DNA of 64,000 nt from Sclerurus mexicanus (taxonomy: Eukaryota; Chordata; Aves; Passeriformes; Furnariidae), in contig VWZF01005181.1 of the NCBI GenBank assembly GCA_013396755.1, positions 1,147,257-1,211,256 on the forward strand. The letters are read 5' to 3'. A program made the translations under genes and the position numbers. Below the pieces are notes generated by a model that saw only the letters and a program-made list of their open reading frames with translations, was not told where the DNA came from and made no database searches. Positions within the stretch are counted from its first letter, which is position 1. The number at the start of each line of letters is the position of its first letter. This document shows, one piece after another, positions 50,401 through 60,840 of this stretch.

Positions 50401-53400
50401 ATATAGAAGCTTTTATAAAAAAAAGTTACACAGGATAATCATTTAGGATCAATTCAATACCTTGCTAAAGCAAAAGGTGCTGAAGCAAAGATGAAGGTTT
50501 ATCTTCTACATGATGCAGGGTAAAATAAACGAGAAAGCCTTGCTGATTTATGTCTTTACAGGAAGTCAGCAAGCAAGAGACCTGCTCAAAAGGAAATATT
50601 TCCCAGGTCTTTTGTTAATTAAAGTAACAAAACCTAAGCTGTGTAACCCAACAAAACTTAGCACTATGCACTTTGTTCAGGTTATTTCTCATGGGGACAG
50701 GATCAGGATAAGTGAGTACTGGGGTAAAATATGTTCTTTAATTGAAGCTGGAAAAAGAACATTCCTAAAGAAAGAATTAGACTACTCAAGTAACAACTCG
50801 AGAAAAGAACCACTTTTAGGAGGTGGTACAAATATAACTTTACAAATGGAGAAACAACTGTCATCAGAAGTAGTATCTTAACATTTTTCCCTTTTTTGCT
50901 ATAACATCACTGATACCAAATGCTACATTGAATTTTTAAACTTTGATACTGGTCTTAGCCTGTCCAGTCTTCTGCATACTTTTTACCCCACATCCTTAAT
51001 TATAACAAACTTGAAAGGAGAGCTCTTTAAATCTACTTAACAACTGGGTTACAGGAAAGCTTGTTAACACAGACTAAGCACAAGAGTCAGAGAGAGGCAA
51101 AAGAATTATACAGTAAAATGTAACTTACATGTAGCATACCCATTTGTGGTAGTGTTCCACTAAATAATTAAGGAAGGTACCAAATATTCCCAAATAACTA
51201 TAAGGTATAGTCGAAGGCCAAAGTGTTACCCACTAAAAAAAAAAAAAAAAAATTAGTTAGCTTACTTTAAGGTAGAATTTACTGTCAATTTAACCTTCAA
51301 AATAGCTTTCTTCTTGCTCTCCCTGCCCCCCATGCCCATCGAACACGGTTTAAGGCTCATTTATTCATAGTATTTAAACTCTTTCATTCTATTAACCTTG
51401 TCCAAGACCCATATTCTTCAATAACAGCACTAGCCTTTGAAAGTACACTTACTTCAGAAGATTCAAACTACAAAATTTCTTTTCCTTGACACACAAGATG
51501 CCAAGGTGATAAGCTTTAGGTTGCTCTCTGGGTACCAAGAGTGCATCTGCACATTAAGTGGCATTTAAGTTGTAAGTTCATTACCTATTAGACATGGTAG
51601 CTGCAAAAAACAGTCTCTGTCCTGAAGAAGATAATCTGAGGCAACTGACCTGAAGAATTCAAACAGTGACTAGACTGTCTAGGAGGAATAATTATTTATC
51701 TAAAACTAGGGGGTCAGTCTTTCTTCCTTTGTCCCTTAAAAAAGAAAATGTCAGATTTTCTTCTGTTTTCAGCAGGGTGCAGAAGGTAACTGAGGGCGAA
51801 TCACAACACCAAAGATGCAAGTGGCTTCCTTCCAGGTTTCTTTCCTGTCCCTGAGCTGTCATCAGTGTTTACCACGGCTCACCTTTATTTCACCGAGCTC
51901 TGGAGAAGCAGCAGGCTGTTGGTGAGCTGTGCCCTGCAGAGCCCATGGGGGATGTAAGGTGAATGCTAGGCTAGGCCAAAGTTCATGTGGGCTTATCTTT
52001 GCTCTGGTACCAATGCTGCAGTTTCTAACTACACTTAAACTTAGCTATGCCAAGGATGTGACAAGATGATGGATTTAAACAGGGAATCTGCTTAAAGCTC
52101 ATTCTGTTTCTTGAAATAGTCAAAAAACTGTTTTGTGAGCTGCCTGGCCTGACTTGACCATCATTTTTTCAGTGGTGGTTGCTACGTTCAGAAAATCCAT
52201 GTAAAATAGGATAACCACAACGTGAGAAAATCAATGGGTGACCTTCATAAACTCGTCAGATATATTCAAACTGTCACAAATATCCCCGCTCCGGCAATCC
52301 AACGTCGCTGAAGTCTGGTTTCAGAAACTCAGACAACGCGGTGACTGAACTCGTCAGTTTTCCAACAGCACCGCCAGTTCCTACAGTCAGTGGGACGGCC
52401 GTGCCCCAGGGCTGTCCCTGTCAGCCTGGGGACCCTGCCCGGCACAGCCGCACCGCACCCTCTCCCGGGATGTGCCCTCGGAGTCCCAGCCTGTCCCGGG
52501 ATGTGCCCTGGGAGCCCCAGCCTGTCCCGGGCTGTGCCCTGGGAGCCCCAGCCTGTCCCGGGATGTGCCCTCGGAGTCCCAGCCTGTCCCGGGATGTGCC
52601 CTGGGAGCCCCAGCCTGTCCCGGGATGTGCCCTGGGAGCCACAGCCTGTCCCGGGATGTGCCCTGACCTCCCGGACCCAGCGGCTCTGCCCTCCGGACTT
52701 CCCCCCGGCTCCATGCAGCCTCCCCACTGCCCGGCATGGCCAAAGCAGCACCCTGAGCTTCCTCTTTCCCCCCGGTTTATTTTAGGAAGCGGCGTTCCCG
52801 CGGACACCGGGACGGCGCAGGGATGCTGTCCCACGCCCCGCGCGGCTTNCGGGCTGTGCCACCGCGCGGGGGGACGGGGGGTGGCCTCGTCCACCCTGCA
52901 CGGGGGCGGGGGGAGCCTGCCCATGAGAGAGAGCCGAGGGGTCACCGAGGACTCGGGCTGCTCTTGGGCCACAACAGCCCCGTAACGCCCGCAGGGTGCC
53001 GGGAGCGGGCTGAGGGGCTGGAGGGACGGTGGCCCAGCCGAGAAAGACCTGGGGGGCTGGTCGACAGTGGTGGAACGTGAGGGGCAGTGCGCACAGGTGG
53101 CCAGCGGCATCCCCGCCGGGATCAGCAGCAGCGCGGCCGGGCGGGGACTGAACCCCGTGCTCGGCGCTGGGGAGGCCACACCTCGGGGGCTGCGTCCAGT
53201 TCTGGGCCCCTCACTGCAAGAACGGGCCCGGAGAAGGGGAGTGGAGCTGGCGAAGGGTCTGGAGCACAAGTCCTATGAGTTGCGGCTGAGGGAGCTGGGG
53301 CGTTCCGCCTGGCGAAGGGGACGCTCAGGGGACACCTTACCACCCTGCAGCTCCCGGAAAGGAGCGCGTAGCCAGGTGGGCGTCGGGCGGCCTCTTCTCC

Positions 53401-53443
53401 CCGGCAACCAGNAGCTGCCATCGCGGCCCCGCTCCGCCGCCAT
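47355..53443 (-). CDS. TMEM254: Transmembrane protein 254 (four coding exons, exon 1 incomplete)
   Basis: Coding pieces on the - strand are 53443-53413 (partial), 51232-51129, 49904-49845 and 47475-47355. Exons 2 to 4 join in frame into 94 codons ending KPSAKKQY. With the missing part of exon 1 the protein would be close to the roughly 123 residues of mammalian TMEM254. Family hallmarks seen: IPY near the first membrane segment, VEHYHK, FWVSWLIHIVEALYGVKLCQ, then KGIT, QFQWFVQTLLFGYASFGLL and a lysine-rich tail. At least three hydrophobic segments are visible. It is a small membrane protein of poorly defined function. The order of short pieces at exon 1 looks wrong in this assembly, and the exon 1 donor is not seen. 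Confidence 0.9.
49845..49904 (-). CDS. TMEM254: TMEM254 exon 3
   Basis: 60 nt. The acceptor is TTTCCATTAG and the donor is TGCCA|GTAAGT. It completes a Met codon from exon 2 and reads FWVSWLIHIVEALYGVKLC. This is the most conserved part of the family (WLAW.IHVGEALY...LCK in mammals). Confidence 0.92.
51129..51232 (-). CDS. TMEM254: TMEM254 exon 2
   Basis: 104 nt: 34 codons plus two bases. On the - strand the acceptor is an A/T-rich tract ending TTTTTTAG and the donor is CTACAT|GTAAGT. It encodes WVTLWPSTIPYSYLGIFGTF and continues to HKWVCY, matching the family pattern in which an aromatic-rich membrane segment is followed by IPY/VPY and then a VEHYH-like motif. Confidence 0.88.
51235..51252. 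repeat. TMEM254: Poly(A) homopolymer next to TMEM254 exon 2
   Basis: A run of about 18 A on the + strand, meaning a poly(T) tract immediately upstream of the TMEM254 exon 2 acceptor on the - strand. It serves as an unusually pure polypyrimidine tract and may vary in length. Confidence 0.8.
52464..52669. repeat. 31-bp GC-rich minisatellite, 6.6 copies
   Basis: Copies start at 52464, 52495, 52526, 52557, 52588, 52619 and 52650 (partial). Each begins CCCGGG(A/C)TGTGCCCT. Because 31 is not a multiple of three, long open frames of P/G/A/S-rich nonsense appear on both strands. Copies alternate in a three-unit (93-bp) pattern. It lies in the presumed TMEM254 intron 1. Confidence 0.9.
52955..53411 (+). 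mobile_element. CR1 LINE fragment (plus orientation), part 1
   Basis: Recognisable as the 3' half of an avian CR1: a segment resembling TTGGGCCACAACA, then AGAAAGACCTGGGGG, CAGTTCTGGGCCCCTCACT, GGTCTGGAGCACAAGTCCTA and GAGGGAGCTGGGG. It is 5'-truncated. It accounts for the long open frames here, so those are not genes. The last 70 bases recur at 53549-53618, where the same CR1 continues. Confidence 0.85.
53413..53443 (-). CDS. TMEM254: TMEM254 exon 1, 5' part (truncated at an assembly gap)
   Basis: The - strand ATG at 53443-53441 sits in a good Kozak context (GGCCATGG). It reads MAAERGRDGS and then the first base T of the next codon before the N at 53412. Mammalian TMEM254 starts with a comparable alanine/glycine-rich stretch ending Ser-Tyr-Phe, so the next codon is probably Tyr. 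The rest of the exon and its donor are not present. Sequence left of the N is CR1 repeat, not exon. Moderate confidence, because only ten codons can be compared. Confidence 0.5.
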
Positions 53444-53520
53444 GGCCGGACCGCGCTCTGCGCCGCGCGCGCCCCGCGCGCTAAGGCCGCTCGGCGGGGG
53501 GCGGGGCCGGGCTGTGCCAC
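53444..53520 (-). promoter_or_regulatory. TMEM254 5' flank/CpG-rich promoter fragment
   Basis: The sequence directly upstream of the TMEM254 ATG is extremely GC- and CpG-rich, with CGCGCG runs and a GGGCGGGGC GC box around 53499-53508. There is no TATA box, as expected for a housekeeping promoter. It is cut off by the run of N at 53521-53548. Confidence 0.45.
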
Positions 53521-53548
53521 NNNNNNNNNNNNNNNNNNNNNNNNNNNN
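53521..53548. other. Assembly gap (28 N)
   Basis: A run of N. Single-N joins also occur at 8715, 52849 and 53412. Confidence 0.99.
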
Positions 53549-53665
53549 ACCCTGCAGCTCCCGAAAAGGAGCGCGTAGCCAGGTGGGCGTCGGGCGGCCT
53601 CTTCCCCCCGGCAACCAGCGACAGAGGACACAGCCTCCAGCTGCACCAGGGCAGGTTATGGGTGA
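53549..53665 (+). mobile_element. CR1 LINE fragment (plus orientation), part 2
   Basis: The first 70 bases repeat 53342-53411 with two mismatches. It then runs on along the CR1 consensus (CGACAGAGGACACAGCC, then GCACCAGGGCAGGTT). It is probably the continuation of the same insertion, split by the assembly. Confidence 0.75.
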
Positions 53666-54510
53666 TGAGACGTGGCGCGACCCCGCCGCAGCACAGCCCT
53701 GGCTCACACGCTGCAGCAGCGCTCGCTGCCGGGCTCAAACACGCGGGTGGTGACGTGCCCACCACTGAGCACTTCAGTCGTTATTTTAAAAAGTGCATAA
53801 TACCTTCCCTTTTGAAAACTACCTGTTCACAGCGTATTAAGCCCACCATTTGCTACTCTGTGCCCTTTTGGGACAGTGCACTCCGGGGATGTGCTTGTCC
53901 AAAGCAGTCACCAGGACCTCGGGAAGGGTTCCCACGGGTAGGAATGTTGGGAGTGGGAAGGGGATTCATGCTTTCCTTTGAGCTTTGTTACCTTTTTGCT
54001 TGACAGTGACTTTGACAGTTTAGACACAGTGAGAAATGTTGACTGTGCTGTTCTCTCTCCTTGCCTGAAGGCTCAACACCTGCTCTTTTAATTATGTGTT
54101 AATGACGCGCCTGAAAAGCTGTTGTTCTTCGCAACAACTAAGGCAGCAAGTCCTGACATTTCCCCAGTATGAGTCCTATGTTGCAGAAAATGGTCTCTAT
54201 AGAGGGGATTGACTCTGAGGGTCTTCGGGTTAGTTTTGTTCTGTCCTGAGACTGTTCTGCTTTCCTGCCTCTGTTTCATTCCCGGCTGTTCCTGCCCAAA
54301 GTACTGTACTTTTTAATTACTATTATTGTGGTATATTCTGTGGAGATTATAGAAAAGTTGGGTAAGAAATTCCTACCGTGGTAACGCTGGGAGCACATCT
54401 ACAAAACGCAGTGAGGTTGGCTACGTGGAATTCCACCTTCTTAATGAATTTCCTTGGTTTGCTTTGCTGATGCAGGGGAGCAGGGTGTGTGGCCCCACTT
54501 ACATTTCAGA

Positions 54511-54550
54511 ATCTGGAATAAATTTCTAAAATCTGGAATAAATTTCTAAA
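54511..54550. repeat. Perfect 20-bp tandem duplication
   Basis: ATCTGGAATAAATTTCTAAA occurs twice in a row with no mismatch. Confidence 0.9.
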
Positions 54551-57500
54551 ATTCAATTTTATTATTTTTTTAATGTAGCGCATTACTTAATTTCTTCTGT
54601 AGATCATTCTACACAAATTGCCTCTGCCTGCCTGCAATTCCATATCCAAAGGATGCGTTGAGATCCTGAGACGAGCCGAGCTTTGTGGCAGAATTGCCTC
54701 AAACTGCCCCACACAAGGAGAATCCGCCTTGCCACGCACAAAGAACATCATCTAAGGACATGGTAAGGCGAGCGTATTAGAATGTAATCCAAAAGCAGCT
54801 CGCGTGTTGAAGGGATGGGTGTGCAACTGCACGGAGGTGACGGGAGAGGGCAGTCGATACACAGGAAAGACACGGGCTGTCAGCAACCCGCCACTGCGGA
54901 AGCATTTGCTTAGTTAGCCCGGGTTTGGTGGCCAAAGGTGGCCAGGTGAGGTCAGGGACGACGTCATGTCACCGTTCTGCCACACTCCAGTGAGGACTGC
55001 CCGCACTGTGACATTGTGGGCAGAAAAGGGGGTACTGGCTTGCTCTTCTTTCTCTGTTGCCAAAAATAATTGATTTATCTTTTATTAACTGATATTCTTC
55101 CTGGGCTGGATAGACCATGGTCACAAACGAGCTTCATGTGTGACAGCAGCCCCCACTCGCTGCCAGCCCTGTTGACTCACACAGGGAGCTCGACCAGCCC
55201 TGGGCATGGACTGGAAAGTGAAGTAGTTCATGAAGACAACTCCCTGCTCAGACCTTTTGTGGGGGGTGGACTTCGGAGGTTCATTTCTAATCCAGGGCAA
55301 TGTCTTTGAATTGACTTTTTAAAAAAGACAAAGAGATGAGTCTTTAGAGTATTTAAGAAGCTGAATAGTTCCAGTTTTAATACTTTAAAGCCAGAAGTCC
55401 CGTTGCATCATCTGATCTGGCCAGCACAAGCCATTAAATATTATCTGGTTTCTCAACTGAGCTCAGTGACTCGCATTGACTTAAAGTATACTTTTCAAGG
55501 GGCACTTTATCTTTCTTTGAAGGTGTCAGAAGACAGAAAATCTACTGCTTTTAATGACTAATCTTTCTTGTGTTTCTTGGGTGTTTTTAGAGGCACCTAA
55601 CAATTAATTTTGAGGGAGTAATTTTCCAGAGTAGCTGAAAAGCTCTCCCTATTGTATTTTGCAAATATTTGCATTTCTGCCCTCATATTTTGGACAGATT
55701 AGCTCTTTTTGTGTCTTCAACACTGGAAACGTTGCCAGTGAATTGCTTTTATTGACAAGTATAATCTAAACTGGAAACTACAAATCCCAAACACTGTTAT
55801 GTGAATTACTGAAAAAAAAAAAGCAGAACAAATTCACTTTGCCAAGATTACAGGAAATAAAACTATTTCACCATAAATTCTGATATTTCTGCTTTGGTTT
55901 CCTTTCCTTTTCTGTTAATCAGTGCCAGAAAGTGACCGAATAAAGCCCTGGCATGCTCTTATGAATTGGCAGCATGCTACACACCAAAGTATCAGCAAGG
56001 CTGATTGCAGACAGAGGGCAGCTCTGGCCATGCTTACTAGAAGCCAGATTTAGATTTATAGTTTGGAATAGGCATGTCAGTTGTGACAGGATAATCCCTG
56101 CTCCACATTCTTTCTCAGGCCTCTCCTGTGCTAGAGAACATGCAGATATTGGTAGCTACCAATCGACACAGCTGCCATCACAATGACCGGGCTCTGTAAG
56201 CATTTGAAGATGAGCTAACCTAGCTTTACCCTGATTCAGGCTGCACAGATGGCTAAGCTGAGTCTATTTTTATAGTAGTCAAGGCCATAGAAAAGAGGGA
56301 AAGCATGATCTTAAAAACAAGCTGGAAAGGAAAAAAGCATGTTCCCTCATAATTGCTTCCGAACTTTTTTTCTTTCATTTGCATTACTTGTTTTAGATTT
56401 CAAATTAGGTTGGTATTAAAGCCACAGGTACTTATTAAGAATCTAAGACTGAAAGAGATGTTTGTTATGAGACCAACAGGTAAAATTACTAACCATATAG
56501 TACCTGAGAATGGGACACGTGATCCTCTTTGAGATTTCAAAGACAGCCATATTAAATTTTTTAAAAATGGGGGTTTTTTCACTGAAGCTGTGTCCATAGG
56601 GTCCTGAGGACTCCAGGGTGACTGGTACACTGAGATTGGTTAGTTTTTCTGAAAACAATCAGATGGACCTGTGCCTTCTTTCTGCCTAATCCTGAGATAT
56701 AACTGGCTCATTTCACACGCTGTTTATATCAATAGATCACTCTTTTCAATTTTCAAATACTAAAGTTTCTGTTGCACCTAGTAGCGGAGGAAACTTGTTC
56801 CCTCTTTGGTTTAGAAACATTTGTTATCTCTAACTTAGAGATATTGACTATCTCACTTTCATTGGGAAGTACAAAGGGAATTCGCCAGGTAGTCTGCCTC
56901 TTTTGTTTGGTGTTCTTGGTAGATGCTAGAGACTAGATAGAGACATGTTAGCTCTTCCTTGTCTTTTAAAATTCCTTTAAAAAAAAGGCGGGGCGGGGAA
57001 GGGAGAGGGAGGATTAGTAAAATTCAGAACGAATTTTATGGTGTGAGTCATTGTACCGGAGTCAGTGATGTGACTTCTTTAAACAGCAACTTTCTGTATA
57101 AGTAAGGATTAAGATTTTGCGCTCTTTTAGGAAGTTACTTCGAAAGGAACTGCAGCTAGATTTAAACTGGATTTGAAGCTGGTATAAAAGAGATGAGATG
57201 CATTCAGGGAAAGTTACCTAAGGAGATGGAATTATCAACAGGACTTTTCTTAATCAGGGTTAAATGGCACAATGCTATAATGAAACTACTCCAAACGATG
57301 TCTGATTCCTAATGTAACTAGTTAATGTGACGGTGCCTCATCGATTCTTAATTTTTAATGAGGACTTAAAATTATATCACCCAAATATTTTAGTTCTAAG
57401 ACCAGAGAAGCTAAGGAAAAGTATGGCATTTAAAAGTATTTTGTGTTGCAGTTTGACAAGCATTACAGTTTTGAGGTTAATGGTCAAGATTTTCAGCAGA

Positions 57501-58257
57501 TTCCATACAAAAAAAATTGTCTGTGTAATGAGATGTGCATAAAAAGAAACAATGTGTTATAGTAATTCTCTTTCTTGTTGTAGTGAATAGCCTTTGCAAG
57601 GTGGAAGTAGATAAACCTTTGCACGTATCTGCTGTATCCGTCTCATTTGTAACTGGATTCCTTGGATGTTTGATAAAACTAATTCTCTTTTATCACATTT
57701 TTGACACAATTGTAAGCATAATTCAAGTCTTGGAAGTGGTCAGCTATAAAGGTCCCAGCCAAATACTTTATTCCTTGTAAAGATTAAGACCTAGGTGACA
57801 CCTCTAAATTATAAAGGTATGAATTTCTTATTGATTTTACTACAAATTCAGTTTGTACATTTTAGAAGTGAATTTTTGTCATGTGCTCACCCTAACAATA
57901 TCACTGTTTCTCCTGTTATTAAAAAGGAAGAAAAGGGTGAAACAGCTGACTTTGTCATGATGGGCTTCACTCAATATTGCGTTAATAAGCCTTTGTAAAT
58001 ATACAGCCAAGGCTCACCAGTCTGAAGTCCAGGTTGCACAGGGAGCTTCAGTTTTGTTCACAGCTGTACACTTTACAGTTCTGTGTTTGTTTTCACCAGT
58101 ATGTGCTGGAAGTCAGTAATTTGAGCCCTACCAAAAATATTTTGGGAACTTCTCTGATAGCTTTCTTTTATTGTATGAGCTAGCTTAAAAAAAAAAAAAG
58201 TATGAACAAATAACCTCCATTTGAAATCTATTGGAAGTTTATAAATGTTAGAATTAT

Positions 58258-58322
58258 GCTGCAAGTATTTGGTGGAATTTTTAAAACTGGATATGAGCTA
58301 CAAGTATTTGGCAGGATTTTTT
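58258..58322. repeat. Short direct repeat, period 39 bp
   Basis: GCTGCAAGTATTTGGTGGAA at 58258 and GCTACAAGTATTTGGCAGGA at 58297, each followed by a T run. This is a small tandem duplication with three mismatches in the first 20 bases. Confidence 0.7.
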
Positions 58323-60429
58323 TGAAGGCATGTGAGAAAAAAAACCTTTTTGTTATTTAGGGAGGGTATTTAATAATACTGAATGTACTTTACAGGGACA
58401 AATTGTCACTAGAGAGCCTTGTTCATATTGCTCGTGCTGGAAAAACTTGAGTAGCTTAGACTATTTAAAACTATTACATATGGATACAGGGGCATGATTC
58501 TGCATACCAGCACCCTACAGCATATATATAGTGGCTAAAACAGAGTGAAGAAGTCCAGCAAATCATCAGCATTTTGGTGCCTTGTTCTGTCCCTTAACCA
58601 CTTGATGACAGTGCATGTGTATTTTAACACATAGTTCGGTATCTACTATCACTTCTTTGTTCTCTCTGAAGGAATTCCTAACTCTTTATTACTGCTTCCT
58701 ATTTTGAAGGACACTGCCTTATATTGCCAAGTGGTATGGTAGTAAACACAGGAGTGCAGTGTTGGAAAAAGGAAAGACTTCTAACTAGTTCAGCGTTCTT
58801 GGGGGTCCACTGGGACCAATTAATGGATCTTTATTGTGTTTCTCAATTAATGAACAAGTCGTGTCAATTGACACAGTTTTCTAGCCCTAAGTGTTTCTTT
58901 TCCTTTATGTCTGGAATAGGAGTATTGTTATGTACAACCTAACTGCAGTACAGAAAGATCAGTCAAGGTCTTTTCAAAGAAGTGGGGTCAGTCACTAGCA
59001 GATGGGTGAGTGGGTGGGAGGCCTGTTTTGTTACAATCACATGGGTGGGGATGTTATTTGGGTGATGAGAAGGCATAGGACTGACAAGGGAAGTTAGAGC
59101 AATAGTTCTTTGAACGGGAAGGAGAAGACTCCAGACAACTTGTCTCCAGTCCCAGCAGACTAGCCTTAAGGCCAAATTGACTCTAGTTATCATAATCAAG
59201 TTCAGCAGACCATGATGTTGTGATTTGTCGTATTTCTTTAGTACCATGTGGGTGCTTGTATTCTGTCAGCACAAGAAAAAGATAGTCCTTTTCCTAAAAC
59301 GTGTGCAATTCAGAGGTCTGATCCTCTCAGAGCCCACACGTGTTTCTGGAGCTGATCAGTCACAGGGTATATGGTGACAGACACTTTCTTAAAAAGGAAG
59401 TGAGACAAAGAAGAAGATGGCAGGGAGTACAGGAGAAGTATTAGCATAAAGTAATGTAGACTGTGAACCTGATTGTACTGGGCATGAAATGCTGCTACAT
59501 TTAAATGAAATCACATTTATGTCAGTGATGCTGGAGCCAGAAAGGATTTACCAGGCTGAACTACGCCCAGTAATCCTCTGGAAACCCAGGGTGGATTTCA
59601 GAAGGATATTTTATACAGTATTTTATGTTTCTTGAGACAGGATTTTAGTAGCCACAGGTTTGCTATTGCATGGGTTCCTCTGTGGCTTTTCTACTGTGGG
59701 TTCAAAGGTGTCAAGAATACTTATAAACTATTCATTAGGCGTATTAAAAATGGAAGTCCTACACCAGCCCATTGCTGCACTGGTGTGGACTCTGCTCTGC
59801 TAATTTGCCCTTCTCTGTGATCATCTTAGCCCTTCACAGGCTCATGCTCAGCCTGTCCAAACTCCGGATCAGAGTTCTGTGTGGCTGTGTGAGGCAGGTC
59901 TGGCCCACAGAGATGTCCCTCCACCAGAGCAGGAGATACTGTATTGAGTGAGATAGGGGGCACTAATCACTACCTTCCCAGCTACATCCATCTCCTAAGA
60001 CTTTTTTTCTATTGACCAGGAGAAAATGAATAGTATTGGATACCACCTGGCTACCACATAGTAAAAGACACCATGTTTGCAAATACTTTGGTTTCAGTTT
60101 TAAAATTAAGGCAGCCTTCTTTTTGAAAGGGATTACAATTTCTTTCAAGATTGTCACAGGACTAAAAAACTCACCAGGAGGTAGCATAGTGACACTATAA
60201 ATAAGGAACCATTCTCAGGTTTCACAATAGATTGCCATTACAACTCAGAAATGAGATCTTGGAGTTTGATTGATAATTCTATGAGAATGCAAGCTCAGTG
60301 AGGGTCAAAAAGAGAAAGCAAGTGTTAGAACCTAATAGGAAAACATTAGAAAAACCCTTGCACATTATCTTCATAATAGTTAAAACACCATGATTCCTTT
60401 ACGTCTTAAATTCTGAGAGTCATTTTATC

Positions 60430-60840
60430 TTCTTGTCTCAGGAAGGACACACAGCAACTGGAAAAAGCTCTGAAAAGGGCAACATGAATGATCAAAGGCA
60501 TAGAGCAGTTACCATAGGGTCAGTAATCATGGACCAGCTACCACGAGTAAGATGAGATTCTTCAGTCTCTAAAATAGGTGGATAAATGTAAAAAGTGATG
60601 GGGTTTGATAAAAAAATGGGCAGTGTGAACTGCTGGAACCAGTGAAGGTGACTCCACATTCTTGTGTGGGAGACAGTGAGCACAAAATGATTTTAGCAGG
60701 CTACACATTCAGAACACATAATGGTAAGTGTTATTTCACATAACACATGGCTAAGTCCTAGTCAGAGGAAGATTTGGAAGCTAGAATTGTACATACATTC
60801 AGAAAAAGACTGAATAAATTCACAAAATAGAAAGTCTCAG
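60430..60840 (+). mobile_element. Old, degraded CR1 LINE fragment (plus orientation)
   Basis: GGAAGGACACACAGCAACTG, AAAGGGCAACATGAATGATC, a later GTGTTATTTCACATAACAC and a final AAAAAGACTGAATAAATTCA follow the reptile/bird CR1 pattern in order, with large deletions. The divergence suggests an insertion older than the other CR1 copies here. Confidence 0.6.

Noticed and set aside
50510..50881. A 123-codon open frame on the + strand
   Set aside because: Antisense within TMEM254 intron 2. No recognisable motif, AT-rich codon use and no splice or promoter context; probably chance.
52341..53269. Long open frames on both strands (up to 282 codons) through 52.34-53.75 kb
   Set aside because: Produced by a GC-rich 31-bp minisatellite plus CR1 sequence. 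All frames stay open because of composition. They cross N positions and resemble no protein family.
53341..53421. A frame on the - strand (start 53421, donor GTAAGG at 53340) that joins in phase 0 to TMEM254 exon 2
   Set aside because: The sequence is CR1 LINE, repeated again at 53549-53618. The upstream frame starting MAAERGRDGS fits the TMEM254 start much better. The apparent donor lies in the repeat.
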